Source: Serinus canaria (Eukaryota; Chordata; Aves; Passeriformes; Fringillidae). Taken from it: a stretch of DNA of 64,000 bases. The notes under the pieces are model-generated. The model did no database searches. It saw only the letters and a list, made by a program, of their open reading frames with translations, and was not told the origin of the DNA. How positions within the stretch are numbered: the first letter of the stretch is position 1; every line of letters starts with the position of its first letter. Location of the stretch: the NCBI RefSeq assembly GCF_022539315.1, contig NC_066323.1:6983719-7047718 (forward strand), written 5' to 3'. Positions 1 through 12,600 of the stretch are shown piece by piece. The position numbers and the translations under genes are program-made.

Positions 1-3000
1 AAATTGCATGGCAAATCACATCTGTGTTTGGATGATTAAAGGGTGGCATTTTAGAGGCCAAAACTAATTACTAGCCAAAATGAATGGGAGTGAAAAAACA
101 GTCATGTTTTTACATTAGATAGTGTGGCTTGTAATTAGATTCAAGCTAATTCCACTATTTCTTCTCATTTAATGAGATGAGCCTGTCCTCATCTTTTTCT
201 AGGCCATGCTAACAGCCCCAAATGTATAATTTTGATAATACTGAGAGTTTACTTTATTGAAATTTCTTAGCTACCTGCCACAAGTGACTGTTCTGTCTAG
301 TGGTGCTTCATTATACATCAACACAAGCTACTGTGCATGATGGCCCAAGCAATCTCTCAGGCAATCTCTGTACATTTATATATGTGCACATTTACACAGC
401 TATGAGTTTGTGTGTCTGTATATGCACACACATAGAAATAAAATGCCCACGGTATGTGCACGTAGCTTTGTTAGATGATTACAGAAATATTTGAAAGAGT
501 ATGGAAGAAAGGAAGGGAGCTCTTTCTGTATGCAGAAAGTACAAATGTCCACATAAAATTCTTTTAATCATGGAGGCTGTGGAGGTAGTTTTTCTTTAGG
601 CATGAGAAGAAGGAGGTAAATAGGGGCATCAAGTGGTGAGTGATTGAAATAACACAGCTATTTCCTAAATTTAAAACAAAATGAGGTTTTGCTTGTTTTT
701 ACAGCAATAGCTCTCAGTAGATCATAGGAACTGATAACTAATTCTAAATGGCCAAGTAATTCATTGACTTTAGGATACATTAGATTTCTAAGAGCAACAT
801 TTCTTTTTTCTCATAAAGACATGCTGCCAATGAAATGCAGCGCTATTTCTTCTCTTTTTGGATTCCTGTATTGAGAAGGAAGGAGGTGTAAAGGCCACAA
901 TTTGGATGAATATGAGGCCCAGAGTACAGATATTGTCCCTTGACTCTTCTCCTTGTGGATTCTCTAGAAAACTATCAGTTTTTAACAACAGCTTTTTTAA
1001 AAATAGTTACCTGTTCCATAAAATTTCACTGCAGTTACTTCCTGAGAGAGACCCAGACATGGCCAAGTGTCTGTTCCCAGACCTCAGGTAAACACACTGC
1101 TGGGGGGTGTTGAGAGGTAGCTGGAGCAGGGTAGAGGGGGAGGAAAATTCAAAGACTTCAAAAAAAAAAGACTTCAGAAATTCAATTGATAGTAGACCTG
1201 TTCTACAAAATCTTCTGGCTGTTGCTTTATTTTTGTGAGCTAATTATGGGTATGTTACTACCTTTAGTGTAAGTGTGTGATCAGTCAATTGCAAGGACTT
1301 AAGTACCCTCTTTTGACCATATATTTGATGAATAAGTGGAGTGAGTATTTCCTTTTTCTGCCAGTTCCTAAACTGGTTTTTTTTTAGATATCACCATGCC
1401 ATTCTAAAGGGAATTTGCCTTTGTCTGTCCTTACTGTTTTCTGAACCTTTGCTGTTGGCCACAGTCAGGAGACGGAACTACAGAAGAGACCTTTCATTCA
1501 GTCCAGGCTGGCAATTCTTATGTTCTTGGCACTCTCTGGTGGATTAGTCACTGCAGGATGCCCCAAATATGGGGCTGGTGTAAAGGCTATAAACTAATTT
1601 ATAATGTAGAGCTGTACTTTGATAAAGTACTCACTTGAGCAATATCAAAGAGTTCCCACTACCTTCAAAATTCTTTTCATCCTCACTAATATATTAGGGT
1701 ATTTTTCCCTAATTTTTCTTTCCATCCTTACTGTCTCTTGTGAAACTTAGCAGAGGTCAGTTGTGGTCCATTTGTTGTCTGCATTATTTTCACTGGATCA
1801 TTCATTTATATTCCCTATATCAGATTTCCATTAAAGATGATACTTCAAAATAAGAGCCATGAAACTGCCTCCTGGCACCATACCACAGAGGTCATTAAGA
1901 TCACTTCTGATTAATTTTTAGAGATTTGGGGTTTCTTCTAGAGAAACAATGATGTATTCCAGGATTGCCAGTTTCATCTGAATTTACTATGAACATTATG
2001 CAAAACAAATTGTGGAAGTGATGCAGTCTCCCCAGCAGAGCAGGGCTCCATCAGCCGTGATCCAGGGAGACAAATGCCATCACTGAACATCCCCTGTTCC
2101 TTCTCCTCCTCCAGCTTTATGTGCTGAGCATGATGCCACATGGGCTGGGGTATCCCTTGCCTCACTTGGCAAAGCTGTCCCAGCTTTGTCCTTTCCCAAT
2201 CTCTTCTGCCCCCCCCAGCCATGGCTGTTGGGATGTGGGGAGAAGCAGGAAGGGCCTTGGCTCTGTGCAAAGCTAAAATATCCCTGAATTACCAGCACTG
2301 TTTCCAGCACAAACCCCAAACATAGTAACCCCATAGTAACCCCAAGTTTTGCTTGTCAATCACCCAACTCTATGCATGCAAACAATTGTCCTCCTTCAGC
2401 CTACAGAGGCTGAAATGCTAAAGAGATGATAAAACAAGAAATAAATTTTTTGTCCATAAAAAGTTAAAATTAAAGCCAATAATAGTAAAAGGCCACATTA
2501 TCTCGCTTCTCCATAAACAAAGCTCAATCATCCAAAGTCTCCAGTTGTTTCTCATTGTTTTCCAGGGAAAGAATAACTGCTGAGATGTTAACACCACTAC
2601 ATCTCACTGTGTGTATACACATATAATCATAGAAATCATTGTATATGAAAACCTTACAGTCTAAGGGAAGATAAATATATATAAGACTAGTAAATCACTT
2701 GATTTATTCAAAAGCTTATAAAATCACACACAAAGTTACTACATTTCACATGGGAGGAATAATATAATCATAGAATATACTAAGTTGGAAGAGAGATAGC
2801 CAACAGAGGAATTGGTAACAGTGACTTCTTAATCTTCTTCACTATCAGTATTTGTATGATTGTGTCTGTAGGATGGTGAGAAGTTTGGTTATAGCCCAAG
2901 AAATAAAATACTGTGAGTTGTGAAGAGGAAGTTGCAAGAAAAGAGGTTTTATGGCCTGCAGCAGAAGGAAAGGATCTCTGGGCAAAGGCAACAGGAGTGG

Positions 3001-6000
3001 TGGGAAGAGGTAGAATAGATTGTGAGGATGCAGTTTTAGCAAGCCAGAGACAAGATTTAGGTGGAAGCAAGGAGGGGGAGCCAGCACCATGTGACTCTCC
3101 AGCCAGTGTTTGCTGCCACTGGTATTGCAAAAGAAATCTCAGGAATAAAATTCTGTTTGAGGCAGAATAATATATCTAAGTCATGATCTTGGCTTTTGGT
3201 GGAGATACTATAATTATAAAAACTTGATCAGATCTTGCAGTACGAAACCCTGTACGATGACAAGTAATATTCAGGTCACACTTCTCCTTTGAAGTTTTAA
3301 TGGCCACTACAATTTTATGTTAGTCACTCACTCATGTTTGAAGTAGGTGTGCAAAGCCTTGGCTGGCTCCATTTGTCTATAACTACTTTAGAAGCTTCTG
3401 AAGGCACTGAACTCATAAAACTGCAGGCTTCAAAGAGCTTATTCAAAGATTCCATTCTGCTGCTGCCATTTATCAAAGAGACACTTTTAAAATATATAGC
3501 TCTTTATAATAAAGTATTTTTTAAAATATAAACCTGACAATGGGGATGATTAAAACAAAATCTCCGTTGGCTTCAATGGCAGCAGAACTGAGTTCCATAG
3601 CTTTAAATATAATATTTATATTTCTACAAATAATGTCATAGTCAAGCAAGTGCCTAATATAATGAAGCACTGTTCATTTTCCCCTCTTTTTTTCCCCTCC
3701 CCCCAATAATTTTTTGGAATTTTACTGCATGTTTAACCTTGAACTTGAAATCAAATTTTAAATTTAACCCCACAATACAGAAAAGGATTGTCTCTCCAAA
3801 AGAAAATAAAAACTCATTGTTTCTAAGTAGAATTAATTCCATTTTCTGATGCAAACCTGAAGGGTCAGTAGAATGTTGATATTAGATTATAATTTCTTTT
3901 AAAATGAAATCCTAATGTATTTTATTTTACCCTGTCATTTATCAATTCCATGATAGATCTTTCTGAGTTCTAGTACATGATTCTAGATAAATCACATGAC
4001 ATTGAGTTATTTTTTTATCCCATTTAAACCAGAATAACAATACTTACCTACAGGACATGGTCTCCTGTCCAATCCTGCTCCCCAAAACACAGCAGGAGAC
4101 TTTCCACTGACTTTGTTAGATCAGCCCTTTAACTCCTCATCCTCTATAAAGCGTCATGGCCTGTGGGGGTGGTTGATGTCTCTGGAATGGGTATGGTATC
4201 AGTTAAAAATAATTTCAGAAGTGCATCTTTAGGGTTATAAAGTGCTGCTACTCCTTCCTTAGTCCAGTTCAGTTGCCTGTTTTGTTTGCTCCAAGAGAGG
4301 ACATCATAACATCACATCTGTTGCCATGGGAATGGCTGTGAGTTTGCAAATTCGGCTCCGTGTCTTCATGGAACCAGGCAGAACAAAAGAAATTGGCAAT
4401 AGGGGAAAAGCTGCTGTTTAAGGACAAGGGCAATTTGACTCTAAATTCAGGCCTAAACCCTCTGTCTTTCCTGGGGTAGCTCCCCATCAAGCACCTTTTG
4501 AAGTTACTCCTTTTCTGTTGTTTCTTACAAGGTTTCCCTGGTTGCTTTGGGACGGGAATTCCATATCCAGTCTGCTTGAGCACGGCCTGCTGGAGTGGCC
4601 TGATTTGAGTCTCAAAGATAAAATGCTAATAATGATACTGTAAACACAGGTAATAGCACTTCACTTTTCCCACTCTGGAGTAATTCCCCATCTTTCAAAT
4701 TACAAATTACTTTATTCCGAAATAATTCCTCTGGTTTGGATAACAATAATTTTTCTAAAATAAAATTATTACTATTTTAGACTAAAATTCCCTATGACAG
4801 AAAATATACTGGAATATCTAAATGACAAGTATCTGGTAGATGCTCTGATTACACAAAACTTCAGAATCTGGACTTCTTAAATAGGTGTATTTTTTTTTCT
4901 TTTGCAGTAACATTGTTGCTTTATCTAATTTAACAGAGGAAGAAATTTGAGGGTTGCACTACATCTACCAATCATTGTTTCCTACGTGTTATTTTGAATT
5001 CCTAGCTATTCCTGGAATACACAGTCCTGCTTGGAAAACCATGACTCTGTTAATGGCCTGCTTTAGAAGTAACACAATTGCCAATCAATAAAAATTGGCA
5101 TAGATGATATTTGGGAAATACAGACAATTCATGGTCTCCATAGTGCAGTTCTGAAATATCAGGGTAAATTATGGACTTTCTGGGAGTGTTGTGCGAATTT
5201 CTATTTCATCTTTGCAGAACCATTTAGGAAGGTCAAAATAATGATATATTCCTGCACCTAATGTTTTTGACTGATTTTTTTTTTTCTGGATAGACAAAAC
5301 TAAATTCCCTGAGACTTACAGTCTTGTTTTCAGAATTATTGTTCCAAACTGCTGGAACTCTAGGCCTTTTTCCTGCACACACAGTGATACCTTTTATAGT
5401 AAAATTGATGTATTTATTTGAAAATCCAAAGTTTTGAATTCTGTAATAAGCCATGAAAGGCCCTCTCTGGGGGACTGACAAAATTGTGAAAGCTGAATGC
5501 CCTCCCCTACTTCCCCCTCTCCACATGTTAAACCAAAAATGTGCAACTTTGGTAAACTCTGGGGTACAAGCTCTTGTTACTTTGATGAAAAATCTGAAGT
5601 GGAATTTATAATCTATTTCTTACAGAATAAGAAAGGGGCTTGGTTTTAAAGAGGGGCTTACACAAATTTCCTCAGATGTCCTCAGGTACTCCATGCAGTT
5701 GTAGTGTGATGCTGGAGATGTGGATGTGCCATAGCTGTGCACAATTTCACATTCTCCAAGTTCCTGAAATCCTGTCTGAAGATCTGCCTGTGCATTGTGC
5801 TGCCTCAGGGGAGCCCAGAGAGCACAGGGGGTGATTCCTTCTCTGCAGGCTGCTGCAGTTTAGACCTTTATGGAGTCAGAGAAAGAACAAGATGGTGATT
5901 TTTATGTTCATTTCCAGTCATTGCAGCCAACAATGTCTTCTTCAACCATCAGTCCTAGGATTAAGTACTGAAATAATCCCAGGATTATTAGGGAGGTGGT

Positions 6001-9000
6001 ACCCTTTTTGTTTGCTGTACAGTGGTTTTAAAGGGAAATGTATTTCAAGGCACCTTTGATCAACATTATTACTTGGGGAAAATATTTTTTCTCTATAATA
6101 AACTGTTGAATAAGAGCATTGATTCTTATGGTTTGATCTTGGCTAATGAATTTGTGTAATGTGAGGTTGGTCAGACCAAATATTCATGGTAGACAGAATA
6201 ACGAAGCCAAAGCAATTGTTGCAGTAAATTGACCAAATATTTTCAGAGCTACTGAAGGATTCTTCTGCCAAAAGATGGTATTAGCAAACAGGTACAGACT
6301 TTAACTGCAGAAAACAAAAAGGTAAAAAGAACGACAAATAAGTTTTCAAAACCATGGAGCAACTCTAAAACATTTCAAAACTGCTCCATGAAAAGACGTG
6401 CAATAATGAATGTGTCTAGCCAAGCTGGTATAATTGTAAAACTCAGCTTCAGTTTTTCTGTTTATTTCAAGCCAAAAAACATTATAAAGCTGGTCTTTCC
6501 CACTTATAGCATTTTTTCTAGTAAATTGTACCACCTTTCTTCACTTTATATTATTTACTTATATAATGCAAACATGCACCACACAGGAAAAATTGTTGAG
6601 GTATAGAGCAAAGGCAGATCTGAACAAACAGCTTGAGGACAAAGCTGTGATGAGATGGGAACAGCTCTCACTGAGGCTCTGAATGCATTTTCAAAGCAGG
6701 ATTTTGTACGTGATTTAGTTGCTGTTTTAAATTTCCAAATAAATATTGGTGTTCAGTGAAAGATAATTACTAGAGGCATTATGAGTCTGTACACAGTGTC
6801 AAAAGCATAGGCTATGCTTGTTTAATAATGTGAACAGAATGGGAACCCTTATGTCTGAAACACTTTGAATAACATCATAAGCAGATGAAAATAGCACTTG
6901 AAATGATGCAACAGAGATCCAGTGTGAATCTGGGGGGAATCTCTGATGCAGAATCAAGCTATCAACTCTGTGCATTGGGTAGACCTTCTCTGGTGATCAG
7001 GATTTGAATGCTTTTCTTAAATCTCATAAGCACTCCTAAAGTTCTCTGTGTGTTTTTAGCAAAAGATTGCACATTGACATAAGTTCCATTGTGCTGAACT
7101 GTTAACACCAAGAGAAAGCTAAGCTGCCAAAATCAAACTTACTGAATAAGTTCAGACTTCTCCTAAGGCAAAAATAACTCACTGTTGAAAAAAAAGGATG
7201 AAGACACAAAGATAGTGGCAGATACACTGAGTGCATTTTGAAATGCTGAAGTGTTGTTATTTAAGTAATTTAAAAAAAAAGCATGACTCTGAGTAGAACC
7301 AACTTAGAAGTGTTACATCCATTCTTAGTAGGTTTTTTCCCATTTTTCTCTTTGGCCTTAACCAAACCCAACTGTTAAAAGCCATCACAATGCCCTGATC
7401 TGAATATTCAGAAGTGATTATCTCTGGACTTCTTATGTGAAGTAAAACAGAAGCAGTCTCACAGTTTGAGAGACAGCCTGGACTTCACATCTCAGGGACC
7501 AAATGCCAGGAAAGGATTAACAAACTACACAGAAGTTGTATTCACTAGAAAATTGATCAGAGCACCAAAAGGAAGTTGCACAGAGAATGAGCCTTTAAAA
7601 AGAGCCATTCCATGCTGAGGTACCTGGGCAGCTGCTGGTTTCACACTCCCATCAGGCTGAAGCTTAGGGACAGGACAACTGGCATGGGAAAAAACCTTCT
7701 GGAAGTTACAGAAACAAATTCTTGGGAATGCTTCAAAGCTTCCTTTTCCTCCATTGTGTCAGACACTGTGGATGTCCTCCCAATGCCTGGGCATGCCCAG
7801 ATCTGAGTCCTTCCTTCCAGCCCCACAGGGACTCTTTCCATGCCCACACCACTCACTCTTCATACTTTGTACATGTTGGACCTTTATGGATCCTTCCCTC
7901 CACACTCCTTTCACTCCATTATTAATTCTATTTCTACACTGGGAGCACAAGCAGAGATGAGAGATTTTGTTGTCACACTGCATGCTGCTAATAGCTTTGA
8001 TCTGTGGGCAATTACAGATCCTATTGTAGCTCTGGGTCTGCCAGCTCAATATCTAAGCTTCATATATTCCCTGTTTAGCTTTTTTTCTCATTTGATTCTG
8101 CTGAAATCTGTAAATAGCTATGAATTCATGCCTAGGACATTCTTTGAGAAATGGTGAAGCTGATTGGATGCATTATTCAAAAGTTTCCATGTGACAGCCT
8201 AAAAGCCAAACGACACCAACCTGAGAATAAAACCCTGCTCCATCTGGCTCCCTGTTATCTGCAGTAGCTTTCCTGGGGTGAGCTATCTGGAGCATGTACA
8301 GAAGCATGTGTGACTTTCATGTTGCTATTAAGGTGAGGCCATTGTGCCAAGAGCTGTGAGGAGTTTTCATACAGTTTGAACAGACAAAACCAGGACAGTG
8401 GCTTTGCTTCACATGTGGGTGAAAGAAGGCAAGGGGCACAGCCAGAGGAACTAGGAACCAGGAACAGCCAGCCAGAGAAAGTTCTGTGATCAAAGTCCAA
8501 GAAAAGGGTTTTTTTTTTCCATGAAATTTGCCATTAGAGATATTGAGGAGGCCTATGTATTAAATTCCTGAGTTTTGAGGCACTGTAATAGAGCTGTCAA
8601 ACAAAGATATAGAAAGTGCCACTGTTTCCACGAGACATGACAAGCTAAGGATTCCCAACAAAGTAAGACCACCTGAGGAGGGATAATGAAAGTGATTACA
8701 TCAGCAAAGAGGAAGGAACAATCCAGGTAAAGAGTTGGTGGATGTTTGATCTTGGAGGGTTGCTGTTACCTCCAGTGCAGTCATCCAAAGCTGTCTAAAA
8801 ATTAAATAGGCTAAAAGAACAAGAATGCCTAGGATTTCTTCCAGGAATTTCTGTAGTTACCTACTAGGCATCAAAGGAGACTTCTTTTGAACCTTCAAAT
8901 ATACAAGGAGGTCACATGCATTAGTGACTACTGATTTGGTAACCTATTATTCATTACTTTCTTTTATTGATTGTTTTACAGTCCTCAAGCCTTGTGTCTT

Positions 9001-9439
9001 GCTTTCTGCCACAAAAAAAAAAAAAAAATCTGTAAAATCTTGAGGTTTTTTACAAAAAAACAAGCAGCTGTCTCTCCTTGTTAATGACAATAGCAGCATA
9101 TTTTTTTTGCCTGTTAATTCTAATTAGGGTGTCTCACATGAATGCTAAGTCAAATTTTTATAATGAATATTGTCTTGTAACTGGAAAAAAACAGATAGAT
9201 TGACCTAAGATAATTTCTTATATAAAGATTACCTTTAAAAAGGTAAAGCTGCAACAAATTAATTACTTGGCTTAATCACTTTGTTATTTTTTTTTAAAGA
9301 AAATATGATGCCATGCGATACTGAGATTATGCTGGCATCCAGGACAAAGACAAGCCAAAGCAATGATGAAATTGTGGAAAAGCAAGGTATCACCCAGAGA
9401 TAGAAACAGCCACTAATTAAACAGATGCAGTTAGAAAAA
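1..9439. other. Gene-free AT-rich flank, distal part
   Basis: No coding exon, RNA gene or intact transposon recognised. Open frames are at most about 116 codons and lack family features. Small local features: an imperfect aagacttca duplication around an A-run at 1156-1176, a duplicated atagtaacccc at about 2323-2343, the CR1-like remnant at 2765-2800, and an A-run at about 9013-9028. Confidence 0.7.
2765..2800 (-). mobile_element. Very short CR1-like remnant
   Basis: aatcatagaatatactaagt followed by tggaagaga resembles the antisense start of a CR1 3' end. Only about 35 nt are recognisable. Confidence 0.4.
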
Positions 9440-9615
9440 TAATCTACTTGTTTTATAACTCTAGGTGGCAGCAGTGAAACAAAATAGAGAAAAATTTATG
9501 ATTATGATTATACTTGCTCCCTGTTAATACAAAATCCATTAATTAAATACTGCTGATGCTATTGCATGACACAGTGTTACTTTTACACTCTAGATGGCAG
9601 CAGCATCACAAAATA
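9440..9615 (+). promoter_or_regulatory. Pair of CTCF-like motifs in a diverged direct repeat
   Basis: ACTCTAGGTGGCAGCAG at 9458-9474 and ACTCTAGATGGCAGCAG at 9587-9603 differ at one base. They share flanks (tttta before, acaaaatasagaaaaat after) over about 44 nt, with a 129-nt offset. The core fits the CTCF consensus CCASYAGRKGGCRS at about 12 of 14 positions. Same orientation in both. Occupancy is not known. Confidence 0.5.
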
Positions 9616-12600
9616 CAGAAAAATAAGATTAATTGTATTCATGCTGTGTCTGAGAACGCAACCCCTTCAAGTTTTTGGAGGTTAAAGTTGGAGAGGTTGA
9701 AATGCAGATTTCCTGTAGGCAATTCCTACCACAAAAAAAGAAAAAAGCCCTATCAGTGACTGTGATATATCATGTACAATCACAGGTAAATCTCTTCTGA
9801 AGCAAAGTGAGGTTTTGCCATTCTGGGTTTTCTAATGGAGAACAGATGTGCAGAAAACATAAATGACAGCACCTCTGCTGTGTGTAGTACAGTGATCCTA
9901 AAAAATCTGTGCATGTGCATACCTGTCATGCCTTTGTGAATTAGGAGAGTTGCAGCTTTTGCCAGAGAAGGCAGTAACAGCAACCACAGCATGTATTCAG
10001 TCTTTCAAGTGTAGGTTTTTGCACACATCAGTTGACAAGGACTTCATGTGCATAAGGCTGGGTCAAAAGACTTTGAGGTGAAAAGAGGGCATTTGCTTTA
10101 GAAGATACAGAGTTTTGGTAAAACCCATTTTGAGTACTGTTTGACTAGAAAGCATCATAGGTGCCAGCGCAGTAGAAGGCTGAGCTGGGGCCAGCAGCAG
10201 GAGGGCCTGGAGATGGAACCACAAAACTCTCCTGCTTTTCTCTCTCCTGATGGAAAGAAGGTCCCAGCTGGATGAAAAGCTCCAGCAGTCCAGTAATACC
10301 TTCATATTGAAACCACTACCTGCCAGGGGAGGTTACACAGAACTCTACAGAGCATTATTTAAGTGTCTGGGTCTGTTTGTCAGGTTGCTGTGGGTACTTC
10401 CCCTGTGTCATTATGCTGAGCTCTGGCAAAAAAGCAGGTGTCCAGCAGAGACTGTGACCAGCAAGGTAAGGCACCAGCAGGTCTGAACATGGCATATGAA
10501 GGGAGATCCAGTGTATGAAGAGATTCTTCTGGGGAACTCCCTTTGTCCAGCTGGCTGCTGTATTATCCTCAGACTCAGAGGCTTCTGTGGGGTGGAGAAG
10601 ATCATCTCCTGGTCCAGTTGCCCAGAGCCATGGCAGGGCCACACCATGGGAGTGGTTCCTTTGCCATATTTAGGGAATGTGCCTTGTACAAAGGTACAAA
10701 TCTGTGCTGAGATGTCTCACTGGGATCTGTTAGTGTGATCCAAGAGTAGGACTAGGAGAGAGACCCAAACACTAATTGGGGACCCATTGGGTTTTTCCTT
10801 TGTTCTTTGATCACTTAACAGTCACTCAACATGAAAAGGTTCTTGTTCTGTGATGCTTAATTTAAGAATGGATTTTTAATTAAATTATTATTTTGTTTTA
10901 AAAATTGTTTTATCTGTCTAGGAGAAAAAGATGAAAGTGGGAAACTAAAATTGGGCTAATATCATCATTATTAAGCTAAAGCAAAAGTTAAGGTAGTCCA
11001 CTTACTGAATGAATAAAAACTGAAGAATTTTTTTATCTAAATATATTTATAAGCTATTGGTAAATCAGGTCTGAATGAAATTATCAGATCATCAGTTCCA
11101 AAGACTGACTATAAACTTTAAATAGTTTATTATTAACTCTTTGATTATAAATCCTAAAGAATTTCATCTTGTGAATCTGTAACTCAGGAGTTACATTAAT
11201 ATTTTGACAAGGAAATGAAAAAAACCTTTAGTACCTGAACAAAACTCTGAGAAAAAGACTGAGTTCTCTTTTCAGTTCCTCTGCAGTGGCTAACACCTTC
11301 CTTTTCTCAAAAGTAAGCCAAGCCAGCTATTGTTTCAGGTTACTTAAGACTATTGCAAAATTTTCTGGCACTTTTCCCAGCTGAACTCCAATAGCTTTTA
11401 ATAAACAGGCCTGAATGCATTTTCAAATCCTAAAATAAAATTAAAAATATTTTAGATGTCTCTCACCAAGGAAAGTAAGGATAAAAGCAAGCACAGGAAA
11501 AATCAGATACTGAAGACTGCAAAAAATGTTCAACTCTCTCCTCTGTTCCTGTTGTCTCTTGGAAGAAGAAGTGAAGCAATCACAGAGCCAGGTGGTGGTG
11601 CAGGTACTGTGCCCCTCACTTGGGGCTTTCTCCACAGCCCCGAAAGGAGCCCATGCACAGGGGTGCTCAGGCTGCTCTGGAGCTCTGCCAGTAGATGTGC
11701 TGAGGTTTCTCTTTTCTGGTGAATACCAGGTGCCACCTGCACTGTGAGGCATGTGACAAGCTCCCTGTCCTTGGCAGCCCTGCATAACTCCATGGTTGCA
11801 AGCCAGTGATGTGTTTGAGACCTGAGTTTTCTGAGGATTAGGTACAGCTTGGCCTCTGTGCTGTAGGAACAAGTGCCTGCTGGGAGGCTGTTCCAGGAGA
11901 CATATTTCCATGGAAATAGTAGTTTTTTCCTGTTAAAGTGAGAGTCCTGTTGAACTTAACCTTTGGCATTAGTTTGGCCAGAAGCGTATTTGCACATCTG
12001 CTGTAGGCACATTCCCAGACAAAGCTGTGGAATGAGAAGGCACAGTGAAACAGAGGGGTGTATCTTTCACCTGGGCTAAAGCTCTCTGTTCCTTCTCTGC
12101 TTCAAGTAGATTACTTCAAGGCTTGGACAACTCTTGATTGCAGAAATCCCATTAGATGGTGCCAGCTAATTTGTAGGTGGGATGAGGGCAAAGACAGCTG
12201 CTGCCTTCTCCTTAGTATTATTAATACATACAGTAATAGTATGTTATTTTCTGCCCACCGTTAATTTGTCAGGTGAATAGCAGCTACAATACTGCAGGAG
12301 ACCAATCTGCAGAGCTCATTGTTTTATTTCTTTATTATTGCAATGACTTTGAATATTTCTTTAGAAGGAAGTTCCTGTGCCTGAGGCCATAATGCACATA
12401 CCTGCTGTCTGACCCACTGTGCAGTTGCACAGAGAAAGGACCAAAGACACGTTCTAGAAACACCACCTTGGAGTGGAGCAATGCAGGAGGAATGACACAA
12501 GAAGGCTATAGAATGTGTGTTTTCTCTGGAGAGGAAAATGCATTAAGACACAAACATTTGCTGCATGTGCACGAGTGCCTGTCTCTCTGACACAAAGCCA

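Noticed and set aside
11441..11911. 156-codon - strand open frame
   Set aside because: Overlaps other open frames in a GC-richer patch, and no family features are visible.
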